Part shown: positions 8,067 to 17,048 of the stretch, in pieces
Position numbering within the stretch: the stretch's first letter is position 1
Layout of the letters: each line of letters begins with the position of its first letter
Assembly (NCBI GenBank): GCA_947176715.1
Contig: CAMWRR010000003.1
Coordinates: forward strand, 1-35,572
Source: an uncultured Rikenellaceae bacterium
GTDB lineage: Bacteria; Bacteroidota; Bacteroidia; Bacteroidales; Rikenellaceae
Reading direction: 5' to 3'
Length of the DNA: 35,572 nt
Translations under genes and position numbers: made by a program
Notes under the pieces: generated by a model
Database searches by the model: none
Seen by the model: the letters and a program-made list of their open reading frames with translations, nothing else
What the model was told of the DNA's origin: nothing

Positions 8067-9647
8067 ATGAACAGAGAGTGTGATTTCCTTATCATAGGTT
8101 CGGGTGCCGCCGGCCTTAGCATGGCGCTTAAAGCGGCCGGACACGGACGTGTCATAGTAGTGACCAAGAGCGACATATCCGCCACCAACACAGCCGAGGC
8201 GCAGGGTGGCATAGCGTCGGTGACCTATCCTCCCGACGATTTCGACAAGCACATACGCGACACTATGGTGTGCGGCTCCAACGAGTGCGACCCGGAGGCC
8301 GTGCGCATAGTGGTGGAGGGTGCCCCCGCCCGCATCAAAGACCTCATCGGCTGGGGAGTGGCTTTCGACAAGCAGGGCGGACGCTACGACCTCGCCCGCG
8401 AGGGGGGCCACAGCGAGCATCGCATACTGCATCACAAGGACTACACCGGCCGCGAGATAGAGGACAAGCTCGTGGCGCGCGTCAAGGAGCACCCCAACAT
8501 AGAGGTGCTCGAACACCACTTCGCCATAGACCTGCTCACCCAGCACCATCTCGGGCAGTTGGTCAAAAAGAGCACCCCGGGCATAGAGTGTTACGGGGCC
8601 TATGTTCTCAATCTCAAAGACCACTCCGTATTCACCGTGCTCTCCAAGGTAACGGTGCTCGCCACCGGCGGCGTGGGCAACCTCTACAACGTCACCACCA
8701 ACCCCCACGTAGCCACCGGCGACGGCATAGCCATGGCCCACCGCGCCAAGGCCGTGGTGGAGAACATGGAGTTCATACAGTTTCACCCCACCGCCCTCTA
8801 CTATCCCGGAGAGCGGCCGTCGTTTCTCATAACCGAGGCCATGCGCGGCTTCGGTGCCGTGTTGCGCACACAGGACGGAGAGGAGTTCATGCACCGCTAC
8901 CATAAGATGGGCTCCCTCGCCCCGCGTGACATAGTGTCGCGCGCCATCGACAACGAGCTTAAGAGCCGGGGCGAAGATTTCGTCTATTTGGACGTGGCCC
9001 ACAAGCCCGCCGACGAGATAATACAGCACTTCCCCAACATCTACAACAAGTGTCTCTCCATAGGCATAGACATAACCAAAGACATGATACCCGTCGCCCC
9101 CGCCGCCCACTACTGTTGCGGAGGGGTCAAGGTGGACGGCGACGGTCAGACCTCCATAAGCCGCCTCTACGCCATAGGCGAGACGTCGTCTACCGGTCTG
9201 CACGGCGCCAACAGGCTTGCGTCCAACTCTTTGATAGAGGCGGTGGTCTACGCCCACAGGGCCGCCGAGCACGCCATATCGAGGATAGGCTCAATAGAGC
9301 TCCAGCGCGGCATCCCCGACTGGGACTACGAGGGCACATCCATCCCAGAAGAGCTGGTTCTCGTTACCCAGAGCCGCAAGGAGCTGCAGCAGGTGATGAA
9401 CAGTTACGTCGGCATAGTGCGCTCCGACATGAGGCTCGAAAGGGCGTTCAGCCGCATGGAGATAATATTCAAGGAGACGGAGGAGCTTTATAAAAGGTCC
9501 ACCCTCTCGCGCCATCTATGCGAGTTACGCAACATGATAGCCGTCGCATACCTTATTATAAAACAGGCTAAGGAGATGAAGCAAAGCGTCGGCCTCCACT
9601 ACACAATCGACTACCCGGCACCGGGCATCACTGCCAAAGAGTTTTAA
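8067..9647 (+). CDS. nadB: L-aspartate oxidase
   Basis: Cytoplasmic FAD enzyme that oxidises L-aspartate to iminoaspartate, the first step of de novo NAD synthesis, 526 residues. The Rossmann FAD site is at the start (FLIIGSGAAGLSMAL). It is followed by the family signatures NTAEAQGGIAS, REGGHSEHRILHHKDYTG, FHPTALYYP, a capping-domain stretch (ITEAMRGFGAVLRTQDGEEF) and HYCCGGVKVDGDGQTS. The second FAD motif is GETSSTGLHGANRLASNSLIE. The C-terminal helical domain is complete. These features separate it from the related fumarate reductase and succinate dehydrogenase flavoproteins. nadA and nadC are not next to it, so it is transcribed alone. Isoleucine is encoded mostly by ATA. Confidence 0.95.
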   Translation: MNRECDFLIIGSGAAGLSMALKAAGHGRVIVVTKSDISATNTAEAQGGIASVTYPPDDFDKHIRDTMVCGSNECDPEAVRIVVEGAPARIKDLIGWGVAFDKQGGRYDLAREGGHSEHRILHHKDYTGREIEDKLVARVKEHPNIEVLEHHFAIDLLTQHHLGQLVKKSTPGIECYGAYVLNLKDHSVFTVLSKVTVLATGGVGNLYNVTTNPHVATGDGIAMAHRAKAVVENMEFIQFHPTALYYPGERPSFLITEAMRGFGAVLRTQDGEEFMHRYHKMGSLAPRDIVSRAIDNELKSRGEDFVYLDVAHKPADEIIQHFPNIYNKCLSIGIDITKDMIPVAPAAHYCCGGVKVDGDGQTSISRLYAIGETSSTGLHGANRLASNSLIEAVVYAHRAAEHAISRIGSIELQRGIPDWDYEGTSIPEELVLVTQSRKELQQVMNSYVGIVRSDMRLERAFSRMEIIFKETEELYKRSTLSRHLCELRNMIAVAYLIIKQAKEMKQSVGLHYTIDYPAPGITAKEF

Positions 9648-9735
9648 TAACGGCCGGGGGTGATTTTGTCCGCCGTAGGTCCGCTTTACGATCGGGCTAT
9701 ATGTGTTTTTGTCCGGCCAACTAAATCATAACGAG

Positions 9736-10152
9736 ATGAATATATTAAGAATGCCTCTCCTTCGCCTCTTCATGGTTATGCTTCTTACGGTATGTTGCTC
9801 TAAGTCGGACAATGCCCCCGGAGCCATGAAGTGGATTGCGGAGTCTCCCTTGAGTTTCAGGTTCACAGATCATTATGTAGGGGTGGATGTTCCGGCAGAG
9901 GGCTACACGTTCGTTTTTAGGTGCACCAACTATCCCTCTATGAAGTTCGTGTCGGCATCACCCTCTTACGACCTCTCCTCTGCCTATGCGGTAAAGCATA
10001 CGGGATTCTATTTCGGTAAGATAGAGGATAATATTTTTACGATAGAGTTCATCCCCGACAAGTCGGGGAGCAATATGCGTACAGCAAGGATAACTGTAGC
10101 CGCAGGCGATGAGACGTATGATTTCACATTCGTCCAGACCGGCTCCGAATAG
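9736..10152 (+). CDS. Small lipoprotein with a BACON-like C-terminal fold
   Basis: Hypothetical exported protein of 138 residues from the chosen start, MNILRMPLLRLFMVMLL, which gives a proper signal. A frame 33 nt longer upstream adds no signal-like residues. The signal ends in LLTVCC, so the lipid cysteine would be residue 20 or 21; the residue before it is unusual for a lipobox. The rest looks like one immunoglobulin-type domain. Its end (IEFIPDKSGSNMRTARITV, AAGDETYDFTFVQTG) has the pattern of BACON/Ig-like domains of Bacteroidetes surface proteins. It is convergent with the DUF4290 gene and has no operon partner. Function is unknown. Confidence 0.65.
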   Translation: MNILRMPLLRLFMVMLLTVCCSKSDNAPGAMKWIAESPLSFRFTDHYVGVDVPAEGYTFVFRCTNYPSMKFVSASPSYDLSSAYAVKHTGFYFGKIEDNIFTIEFIPDKSGSNMRTARITVAAGDETYDFTFVQTGSE

Positions 10153-10166
10153 AACCGTGGGGCGTT

Positions 10167-10820
10167 TTAACGCTTCTTCTGATTGTTGTTCCTATACCCG
10201 GCCTTCTTGTTGTTATTGTTCTGTTGCGGACGTTTCTTGCCCCCTTTGGGCTGAGGCTTTGTCTGCTTGTATAGCTTGGTGCCGTTGAGTATATCCTCGT
10301 CAAGATGCAACGCCCCTTTCGAGAAGCGTTCCATGTCGGCTATGATGACCTCGTTGGACGGATACTCCTCGTTATACTCGAATGATTTGACCTTCATGAA
10401 CTTGGCTATGTCAGCCGCGATGGCGTCGCGCTCCTGCGAGTCTTCTATCCTTACTACGGCGTCTATTATGTTGCGTATGTTGCGGCCGTATTGCTTGTGG
10501 GCGAAGTCGCGGCGCGGATAGCTCAGTTTTGCGGGGTGATACGCGAGCGTCTCCTTCGACGGTATGGGATAGGGGCTGTCGACGTCGAGGTCGAAGTCGG
10601 CCATAATGAACAGGTGGTCCCACAGCTTGTGACGGAAGTCGACAGTGTCGCGCAGGTGTGTGTTGAGGTTGCCCATCACGGCGATGACCGCATGGGCCTG
10701 ACGGGTACGCAGATCGCGATCCTTTATGAGGCGCAGGTCGGCCACCATGTCGTGTATGTGGCGTCCGTACTCGGGCAAAATCAGCTTCTTGCGCTGAGAG
10801 TTGTAGTTCTTGAAATTCAT
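10167..10820 (-). CDS. DUF4290 family protein
   Basis: Conserved Bacteroidota cytoplasmic protein of unknown function, 217 residues from the chosen start. The family hallmark is at the N-terminus (YNSQRKKLILPEYGRHIHDM), followed by a mostly helical body with HAVIAVMGNLNTHLRDT and LWDHLFIMADFDLDVDSPYP. A low-complexity basic tail rich in Lys, Asn and Gln (from about residue 185, with QQNNNNKKAGYRNNNQKKR) could bind nucleic acid; that is inference. An in-frame ATG 57 nt upstream is possible, but the family normally starts just before the YNSQRKK motif. The likely promoter is on the minus strand next to the response-regulator gene. Confidence 0.8.
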   Translation of the reverse strand: MNFKNYNSQRKKLILPEYGRHIHDMVADLRLIKDRDLRTRQAHAVIAVMGNLNTHLRDTVDFRHKLWDHLFIMADFDLDVDSPYPIPSKETLAYHPAKLSYPRRDFAHKQYGRNIRNIIDAVVRIEDSQERDAIAADIAKFMKVKSFEYNEEYPSNEVIIADMERFSKGALHLDEDILNGTKLYKQTKPQPKGGKKRPQQNNNNKKAGYRNNNQKKR

Positions 10821-10965
10821 CGGATAATATGCTGGCAACACCGACCGTGACGGATGGTTTTCGGGCCGGTCGTCCATTTTTTTACTGTTTAAGACTCTAT
10901 TTATCGAAAAATTGGCTACCTTAGTGCCGTTTGTCGGACCTTGATGAGTCTAAACAAATATTATG

Positions 10966-10989
10966 CAAATATAATAGTTATTTTCAATT

Positions 10990-10998
<9 letters not shown>
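10966..10998 (-). promoter_or_regulatory. Minus-strand promoter for the DUF4290 gene
   Basis: TATATTTG on the minus strand (10966-10973) is preceded at 21 nt by TTTG (10995-10998). The -33 box overlaps the first codons of the divergent response-regulator gene, so the two transcription units are packed back to back. Confidence 0.5.
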
Positions 10999-12189
<1,191 letters not shown>

Positions 12190-12209
12190 GGGGGCATAGC
12201 CCCCTTTTT
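12190..12209 (+). terminator. Terminator of the response-regulator gene
   Basis: GGGGGC and GCCCCC pair over a 3-nt loop directly after the stop codon, followed by five T. Confidence 0.85.
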
Positions 12210-12347
12210 GAATCAACTTTATATGCCGGTTGTGTAGCTTGAGGGGGGGGTGAAAACGGCATGTCGGTCGGTGCGATCGGGGCGGGTTTGCCGCTTCAAG
12301 GGTATTCGTTAGGGATTTTGACAGTAGTTGCCTGATACCGCTATTTT

Positions 12348-12371
12348 GCCCGGATTCGTCCGGGCTTTTTT
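12348..12371 (+). terminator. Second plus-strand terminator with a UUCG tetraloop
   Basis: GCCCGGA pairs with TCCGGGC over TTCG, followed by TTTTTT. It is a textbook plus-strand terminator, but it lies about 140 nt beyond the previous one with no plus-strand protein gene between. It is a back-up terminator or the end of an unannotated small RNA. Confidence 0.75.
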
Positions 12372-12492
12372 GTTGTCCGGTAAACGTCATTATGTCCGTT
12401 ATGAGGTGCGGACAAATGACCGGCTCTAGCCGCGTGAGAGACGGCAAACGTACCGGTCCGACGCTTCCCACCTTATCCGTCCGGTAGCTTCT

Positions 12493-12774
12493 CTATTCCG
12501 GATAGTAGTAATATACGCTATCGGGGAGCTTTATGTTGAGTATCTCCTCCAGCACCTGCGCGGGTACGGCGCGCACGGGTGGCGATAGCGGCGTTATCGC
12601 CACTATTGTGTCGGCGGCGGTTATGTCGGGGAGGCTCTTTGACGGCGAACGCAACCTGTACGACGCGGACACCACTGCGGCTATGACGGTAAAGGCTATC
12701 AGGCCCTTTATCTGAGAGCGTTGCAACGTCAGCGCCGTCACTATGGTGTCTATCATCGAGCTCATCGCACACAT
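12493..12774 (-). CDS. Small membrane-anchored hypothetical protein
   Basis: 93 residues, not recognised. One hydrophobic helix (about 25-39, IAFTVIAAVVSASYR) follows a short N-terminus. The C-terminal half is soluble and ends LNIKLPDSVYYYYPE. Three in-frame ATGs (residues 1, 4 and 7) compete; the one at residue 7 (MIDTIVTALTLQ) is equally plausible. It starts 21 nt after the UbiD-family gene on the same strand, so it is probably the last gene of that transcript. No function is assigned. Confidence 0.55.
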   Translation of the reverse strand: MCAMSSMIDTIVTALTLQRSQIKGLIAFTVIAAVVSASYRLRSPSKSLPDITAADTIVAITPLSPPVRAVPAQVLEEILNIKLPDSVYYYYPE

Positions 12775-12795
12775 TTTTGTCGTTTCGGCAGTCGA

Positions 12796-14667
12796 TTATC
12801 CTTGCCGTTTTTCGTCCTGCTCCTCGCTTCCCGCCCCGAACGGCAACAGCATCTCTCTGTATCGCGACGACGGCGACTCTGTGAACGGCTCTCCGGGCAT
12901 AAGCTCATGCCAACGCCGGTCAATGTCCGCTATGGTAGCGTCGTCCATGGCCACTATGTTGGGCCATCTGCGCCCGAAGCCGTTTATGCCGCCGGCTTTG
13001 GCCCGGCAGTCGAAGAAGCACACCCCGCCCGATATTATCATGTCGCGGCCGGGGTCGGTGTTCGCCGAGGCTATCCATAGCATCAGGCTACGGTCGTATG
13101 CGGGCACCCCCTCGTCGAAGAGCAGCACGGCACGCACCCCGCCCCACGAGGTAGCCTCCGCGAGCCTCTCCACCGTCGTCCGGAAGTCGTCTTGGCGAGA
13201 GAGTCTGCCTGTGACGGCGGGCCACCCCTCGCGCAGAAGCGTGTCGTCCATGCGGGCCATGCCGTCGAGTCGGGCTATGTCGAACGGCTCGCGGTTATCG
13301 ACACGGGGTGCGTGGGCGGCATCTACGGCCATCTTGGCCCCGAATCCGAAGTGCGAGGACGAGTGGTCGAGCACATCCAGCGGGCCGCGGGAGACGAGAA
13401 TGTCGCGCTCCGGCTCCACGCCGGCCAACAGCGGCGCTGTCGTGGCCGGGTGGTGCAACGCCCCCTTGGCTCCGCGGGTCAGAATCATGAACTTGTTGAA
13501 CATCATCTGCCCGGCGCCCCACATGGAGCAGGCCGTCTTGAACGCGTTGCCCTCGTAGCGGCCGGCTATGTCGAAGAGGGCTATGTTATGGGCCACACCC
13601 TCAGGGGGCATGTACATGTCGGTTATCTCGGGCTGGAGGGCGTGTCGTATGGGCGGGAGGAATATGCGTTCGGTGGCTTCGGCTATGTAACGGTCCTCCA
13701 TAGGCGGCACCCCCACGAGGGTGGCCGGATATACCGCGTCGCTACGATGGGTGATGCAGGTGACATGTAGCACCGGGTAGCGGTCTTCGAGCGAATAGAA
13801 GCCGGTGTGGTCGCCGAACGGACCCTCCACCGCCTTGTCCTCGGCAGGGTCGACATACCCCTCTATCACGAAGTCGCTGTCGGCCGGTATCCAAATGTCG
13901 TTGGTGAGCGACTTCACCAGACCTACGGGCTTTCTGCGGAGGAATCCCGCCAGCATGTATTCGTCCATGCCGTCGGGGAGCGGTGCCGTGGCGGCGTACG
14001 TACACGCGATGTCGCCCCCTATGGTCACCGTGACGGGCATTGTCTCGCCGCGTCGGGCATACTGCTCGTAGTGGCGGGCGCCTGTCTTGTGTATGTGCCA
14101 GTGCATGAATGCGGTGTTGTGTCCGGCTATCTGCATGCGGTACATGCCGGTGTTGTGCGCTCCGTTGTCGGCATCGAGTGTGTGTACCAATGGCAATGTG
14201 ATGAAAGGTCCCCCGTCGTACGGCGCCCATACCGGCACAGGCAACAGCGACAGGTCGACATCGTCGCCGGCATACACCGCCCACTGACACTCTCCGCGTC
14301 CGTGCATCCGTCGCGGCATGAGGTGCGGCATCTCGCCCAGCAACGACAATGTCGAGAGCTTGTCTGACAGGGTATTCTTGGGCGACATGGCTTTGTCGAA
14401 GAGGCTGTCGATACGGTCGGTAAGCTCGTCGAGACTCTCTACCCCCAACGCCGTAGCCATACGCCGCGACGAGCCCATCAGGTTGGTGGCCACGGGGAAG
14501 CGGGAGCCGCAATTCTCGAAGAGGAGCGCCTTGCCTCCGCCGGGGAGCTTGCACTGCCGGTCGGTTAGCTCGGCTATCTCGAGACGTGTGGAGACGGGAG
14601 CTTTCACACGAATGAGCTGGCCGCTCTTATCGAGGGCCTCTATGAATGACAGGGTCGACTTGAACAT
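12796..14667 (-). CDS. UbiD-family prenylated-FMN decarboxylase
   Basis: Predicted (de)carboxylase of aromatic or unsaturated acids, 623 residues. UbiD signatures are NCGSRFPVATNLMGS near the N-terminus, NTGMYRMQIAGHNTAFMHWH in the prenyl-FMN-binding region, and EGPFGDHTGFYS, which carries the active-site Glu. I chose the start at MFKSTLSFIEAL; the longer frame (MVKLPLNEYLCI) runs through a perfect 9-bp hairpin and a -7-like box. In organisms with the futalosine route, UbiD-like enzymes are thought to remove the carboxylate late in menaquinone synthesis. mqnA elsewhere in this window makes that role plausible, but it is inference. It follows argD and precedes a small membrane-protein gene. 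The flavin prenyltransferase UbiX is not in the window. Confidence 0.88.
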   Translation of the reverse strand: MFKSTLSFIEALDKSGQLIRVKAPVSTRLEIAELTDRQCKLPGGGKALLFENCGSRFPVATNLMGSSRRMATALGVESLDELTDRIDSLFDKAMSPKNTLSDKLSTLSLLGEMPHLMPRRMHGRGECQWAVYAGDDVDLSLLPVPVWAPYDGGPFITLPLVHTLDADNGAHNTGMYRMQIAGHNTAFMHWHIHKTGARHYEQYARRGETMPVTVTIGGDIACTYAATAPLPDGMDEYMLAGFLRRKPVGLVKSLTNDIWIPADSDFVIEGYVDPAEDKAVEGPFGDHTGFYSLEDRYPVLHVTCITHRSDAVYPATLVGVPPMEDRYIAEATERIFLPPIRHALQPEITDMYMPPEGVAHNIALFDIAGRYEGNAFKTACSMWGAGQMMFNKFMILTRGAKGALHHPATTAPLLAGVEPERDILVSRGPLDVLDHSSSHFGFGAKMAVDAAHAPRVDNREPFDIARLDGMARMDDTLLREGWPAVTGRLSRQDDFRTTVERLAEATSWGGVRAVLLFDEGVPAYDRSLMLWIASANTDPGRDMIISGGVCFFDCRAKAGGINGFGRRWPNIVAMDDATIADIDRRWHELMPGEPFTESPSSRYREMLLPFGAGSEEQDEKRQG

Positions 14668-14671
14668 GATG

Positions 14672-14679
14672 CAAAGATA
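14672..14679 (-). promoter_or_regulatory. Possible -7 box almost touching the ubiD-family start codon
   Basis: TATCTTTG on the minus strand ends only 4 nt before the chosen ATG. If functional, the mRNA would have almost no leader. No clear -33 box is seen at the expected distance, so it may be chance. Confidence 0.35.
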
Positions 14680-14689
14680 CTCATTTAAC

Positions 14690-14720
14690 GGGAGCTTCAC
14701 CATCTTATGACGAAGCTCCC
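14690..14720. terminator. Hairpin between argD and the ubiD-family gene
   Basis: GGGAGCTTC (14690-14698) pairs perfectly with GAAGCTCCC (14712-14720) over a 13-nt loop. On the minus strand, the direction of the operon, no T-run follows. On the plus strand CGAG then TTTTTT follows. It could attenuate or process the arg transcript before ubiD. Confidence 0.5.
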
Positions 14721-14728
14721 CGAGTTTT

Positions 14729-15853
14729 TTACAACAGCTCTTTCAGCGCCTCGAGCAGTCTGTCGCACTCGGCGTGCCCTATGTTGAGCGCGGGCAGGAG
14801 TCTGAAGACGTTTTTGTCGCCCGACGAGCCTACGAATATCCTCTTGTCGAAGAGCAGCTTCTTGCGCACCTCGGCGGTGTCGTAGGGCAGACGTATGCCT
14901 ATCATCAGTCCGCGGCCTCGTACCTCCTCTATGCCCTCTATTCCGGCAAGCTCCTTTTTGAGGTATTCGCCCGTGGCAGCGGCGTTCTCTATGAGGCGGT
15001 CGCGCTCTATCACGTCGCATACGGCTATGGCGGCGGCGCATGCCAGCTGGTTGCCTCCGAATGTGGTGCCGAGCATTCCGTACACGGCCTCGAATGCGGG
15101 CGATACGGCTATGGCGCCCACCGGGAAGCCGTTGCCTATGCCTTTTGCCATTGTGTATATGTCGGCGTCGACACCGGCGTAGTCCTCATAGAAGTAACGG
15201 CCGCTACGACCGCATCCGCACTGCACGTCGTCGGCTATGAATACGGCGTTATGTCTGTCGCAGAGGCTGCGCACCAGACGCACGAAGTCGGCCCCGGCCT
15301 CTATCACGCCGCCCACGCCCTGTATGCCCTCCATTATGACCGCGCACACGTCGCCCTTGTCGAACTCGGCCTTGAGTGCGTCGCTGTCGTTGACGGGCAC
15401 CGTCACTATGTTGTCGGTCTTGTTGACGGGGGCCTGTATGCGGGGATTGTCGGTAGCCATCACGGCTAAGGAGGTGCGCCCGTGAAAGGCGCCGCGCATG
15501 GCTATTATCTTCTTCTTGCCGTTGTGGAACGAGGCCAGTTTCATGGCGTTCTCGTTGGCCTCGGCTCCCGAGTTGCACATGAAGAGACGGTAGCTCTCCT
15601 TGCCCGACAGACGCCCGAGCTTCTCGGCCAGCTCCTCCTGCAGCGATATGCGCACCGAGTTGGAGTAGAAGCCTATCTTGGAGAGCTGCCCCTCGAGCAT
15701 CTCCACGTAATGGGGGTGGGTGTGGCCTATAGATATGACGGCATGACCGCCGTACATGTCTAAATATTCCGTCCCTTCGGAGTCCCACACTTTCGAGCCG
15801 AGAGCCTTGACTATCTCTATGTCGTAGGTGGGGTACACGTTGAACATTTTCAT
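14729..15853 (-). CDS. argD: Acetylornithine/succinylornithine aminotransferase
   Basis: PLP-dependent class III aminotransferase of arginine synthesis, 374 residues from the chosen start (MKMFNVYPTYDIEIVKALG). The 24 extra residues of the longer frame do not look like family sequence. Visible motifs are YLDMYGGHAVISIGHTHPHYV, CNSGAEANENAMKLA (phosphate binding), AFHGRTSLAVMAT, FIADDVQCGCGRSG (Asp to the pyridine nitrogen), the Schiff-base lysine in YTMAKGIGNGFPVGA, and TTFGGNQLACAA. Bacteroidetes arginine pathways may use succinylated rather than acetylated intermediates; the sequence does not say which applies. It is third of the arg genes, with a 203-bp gap after argC that holds a small GCGCTG/CAGCGC hairpin (15872-15886). 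Confidence 0.93.
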   Translation of the reverse strand: MKMFNVYPTYDIEIVKALGSKVWDSEGTEYLDMYGGHAVISIGHTHPHYVEMLEGQLSKIGFYSNSVRISLQEELAEKLGRLSGKESYRLFMCNSGAEANENAMKLASFHNGKKKIIAMRGAFHGRTSLAVMATDNPRIQAPVNKTDNIVTVPVNDSDALKAEFDKGDVCAVIMEGIQGVGGVIEAGADFVRLVRSLCDRHNAVFIADDVQCGCGRSGRYFYEDYAGVDADIYTMAKGIGNGFPVGAIAVSPAFEAVYGMLGTTFGGNQLACAAAIAVCDVIERDRLIENAAATGEYLKKELAGIEGIEEVRGRGLMIGIRLPYDTAEVRKKLLFDKRIFVGSSGDKNVFRLLPALNIGHAECDRLLEALKELL

Positions 15854-16056
15854 AATTACGGTCGTTTTTATGCGCTGTTGCAGCGCAGGTTCTCTTTCGT
15901 TGCTGTCCGGCGAAAATCCGTACAACCCGTATGATTTTTAAGCGCAGAGGCTTATCCCAGCATGTGCCTCCATGCGGCGGACGGAGAGGCGATTACCCGC
16001 ATCACTGTACGGTGCAGATTTTGTGCCTTTATCCCCGCCGCGAGGTGCGAGGTGCG

Positions 16057-17046
16057 TCAGAATGCCGACGGTTTAAGCCCCAGCCCCTCTCGCTCGGGCA
16101 GTCCGAACATGATGTTCATGTTCTGCACGGCCTGACCCGACGCCCCTTTGAGCAGGTTGTCTATGACGGAGGTGACGAGCAGTTTGTCGTCGTGTTTCTC
16201 CACCGAAAGCAGACATTTGTTGGTGTTGGCCACCTGTTTGAGGTTGACGGCCCGCTCGCTCACGAAGGTGAATGTGGCATCCTTGTAATAGTCGCGGTAG
16301 AGTGCCCACGCCTCCTCCTGCGACCCGTCGAAACGGGTGTAGGCCGATGCGAGTATCCCTCGTGCGAAGTCGCCCCGGTAGGGGATGAAGTTAATGGCCT
16401 TGTCGAACGACGGCTGCAACGAGGTGAGGCTCTCGCCTATCTCGTGCAGATGCTGGTGGGTGAAGGTCTTGTAGCTCGAGAAGTTGGCATGCCTCCAGCT
16501 GAAATGGGTGGTGGAGGTGGGCTTTTGTCCCGCTCCCGTAGAGCCGGTGGCCGCGCTTATGTGAACCTCGTCGGTGAGCAGACCCGCCGCAGCCAAGGGC
16601 AACAGCGCCAACTGTATGGCGGTGGCGAAACACCCCGGGTTGGCTATGTCGTGCGCCCCCTTTATCTTCTCCTTGTTCATCTCCGGCAGACCGTAGACGA
16701 AATTGCGCGCCCCTAACGAGCTGCCTGCGGCAAGCCGGAAATCCTGACTGAGGTCGATGATGCGGACATGTTCGTCTATGGGGTTGCTCTCCAAGAACTT
16801 ACGTGAGTCGCCGTGCCCTAAGCATAGGAACATGACGTCGACATCGGACGACAGGGTGTCGCAAAAACGCATGTCGGTGTCGCCCGTAAGGTCGGTGTGC
16901 ACGTCGCATATCGGGTTGCCGGCGTTGGAGACGCTATGCACGTATGCCAGCTCCACCGAGGGGTGAAAGGTGAGCAGACGGCACGCCTCGCCGCCGGTGT
17001 AACCCGCTCCGCCTATTATGGCGGCTCGTATCTTTCTGTCTGTCAT
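16057..17046 (-). CDS. argC: N-acetyl-gamma-glutamyl-phosphate reductase
   Basis: NADPH-dependent reductase of arginine synthesis, 329 residues. The true start is MTDRKIRAAIIGGAGYTG, 2 nt after the argG stop codon. A much longer frame on the same strand overlaps argG and is an artefact. The Rossmann glycine motif IIGGAGYTGGE is at the N-terminus. The catalytic cysteine is in IANPGCFATA, and the conserved ATGSTGAGQKP loop and HQHLHEIG follow. It is tightly coupled to argG. Confidence 0.95.
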   Translation of the reverse strand: MTDRKIRAAIIGGAGYTGGEACRLLTFHPSVELAYVHSVSNAGNPICDVHTDLTGDTDMRFCDTLSSDVDVMFLCLGHGDSRKFLESNPIDEHVRIIDLSQDFRLAAGSSLGARNFVYGLPEMNKEKIKGAHDIANPGCFATAIQLALLPLAAAGLLTDEVHISAATGSTGAGQKPTSTTHFSWRHANFSSYKTFTHQHLHEIGESLTSLQPSFDKAINFIPYRGDFARGILASAYTRFDGSQEEAWALYRDYYKDATFTFVSERAVNLKQVANTNKCLLSVEKHDDKLLVTSVIDNLLKGASGQAVQNMNIMFGLPEREGLGLKPSAF

Positions 17047-17048
17047 GG

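Noticed and set aside
8061..9272. 403-codon minus-strand open frame opposite nadB
   Set aside because: Low-complexity product rich in Val, Gly, His and Tyr, typical of the reverse complement of a GC-rich gene. nadB on the plus strand has all family motifs.
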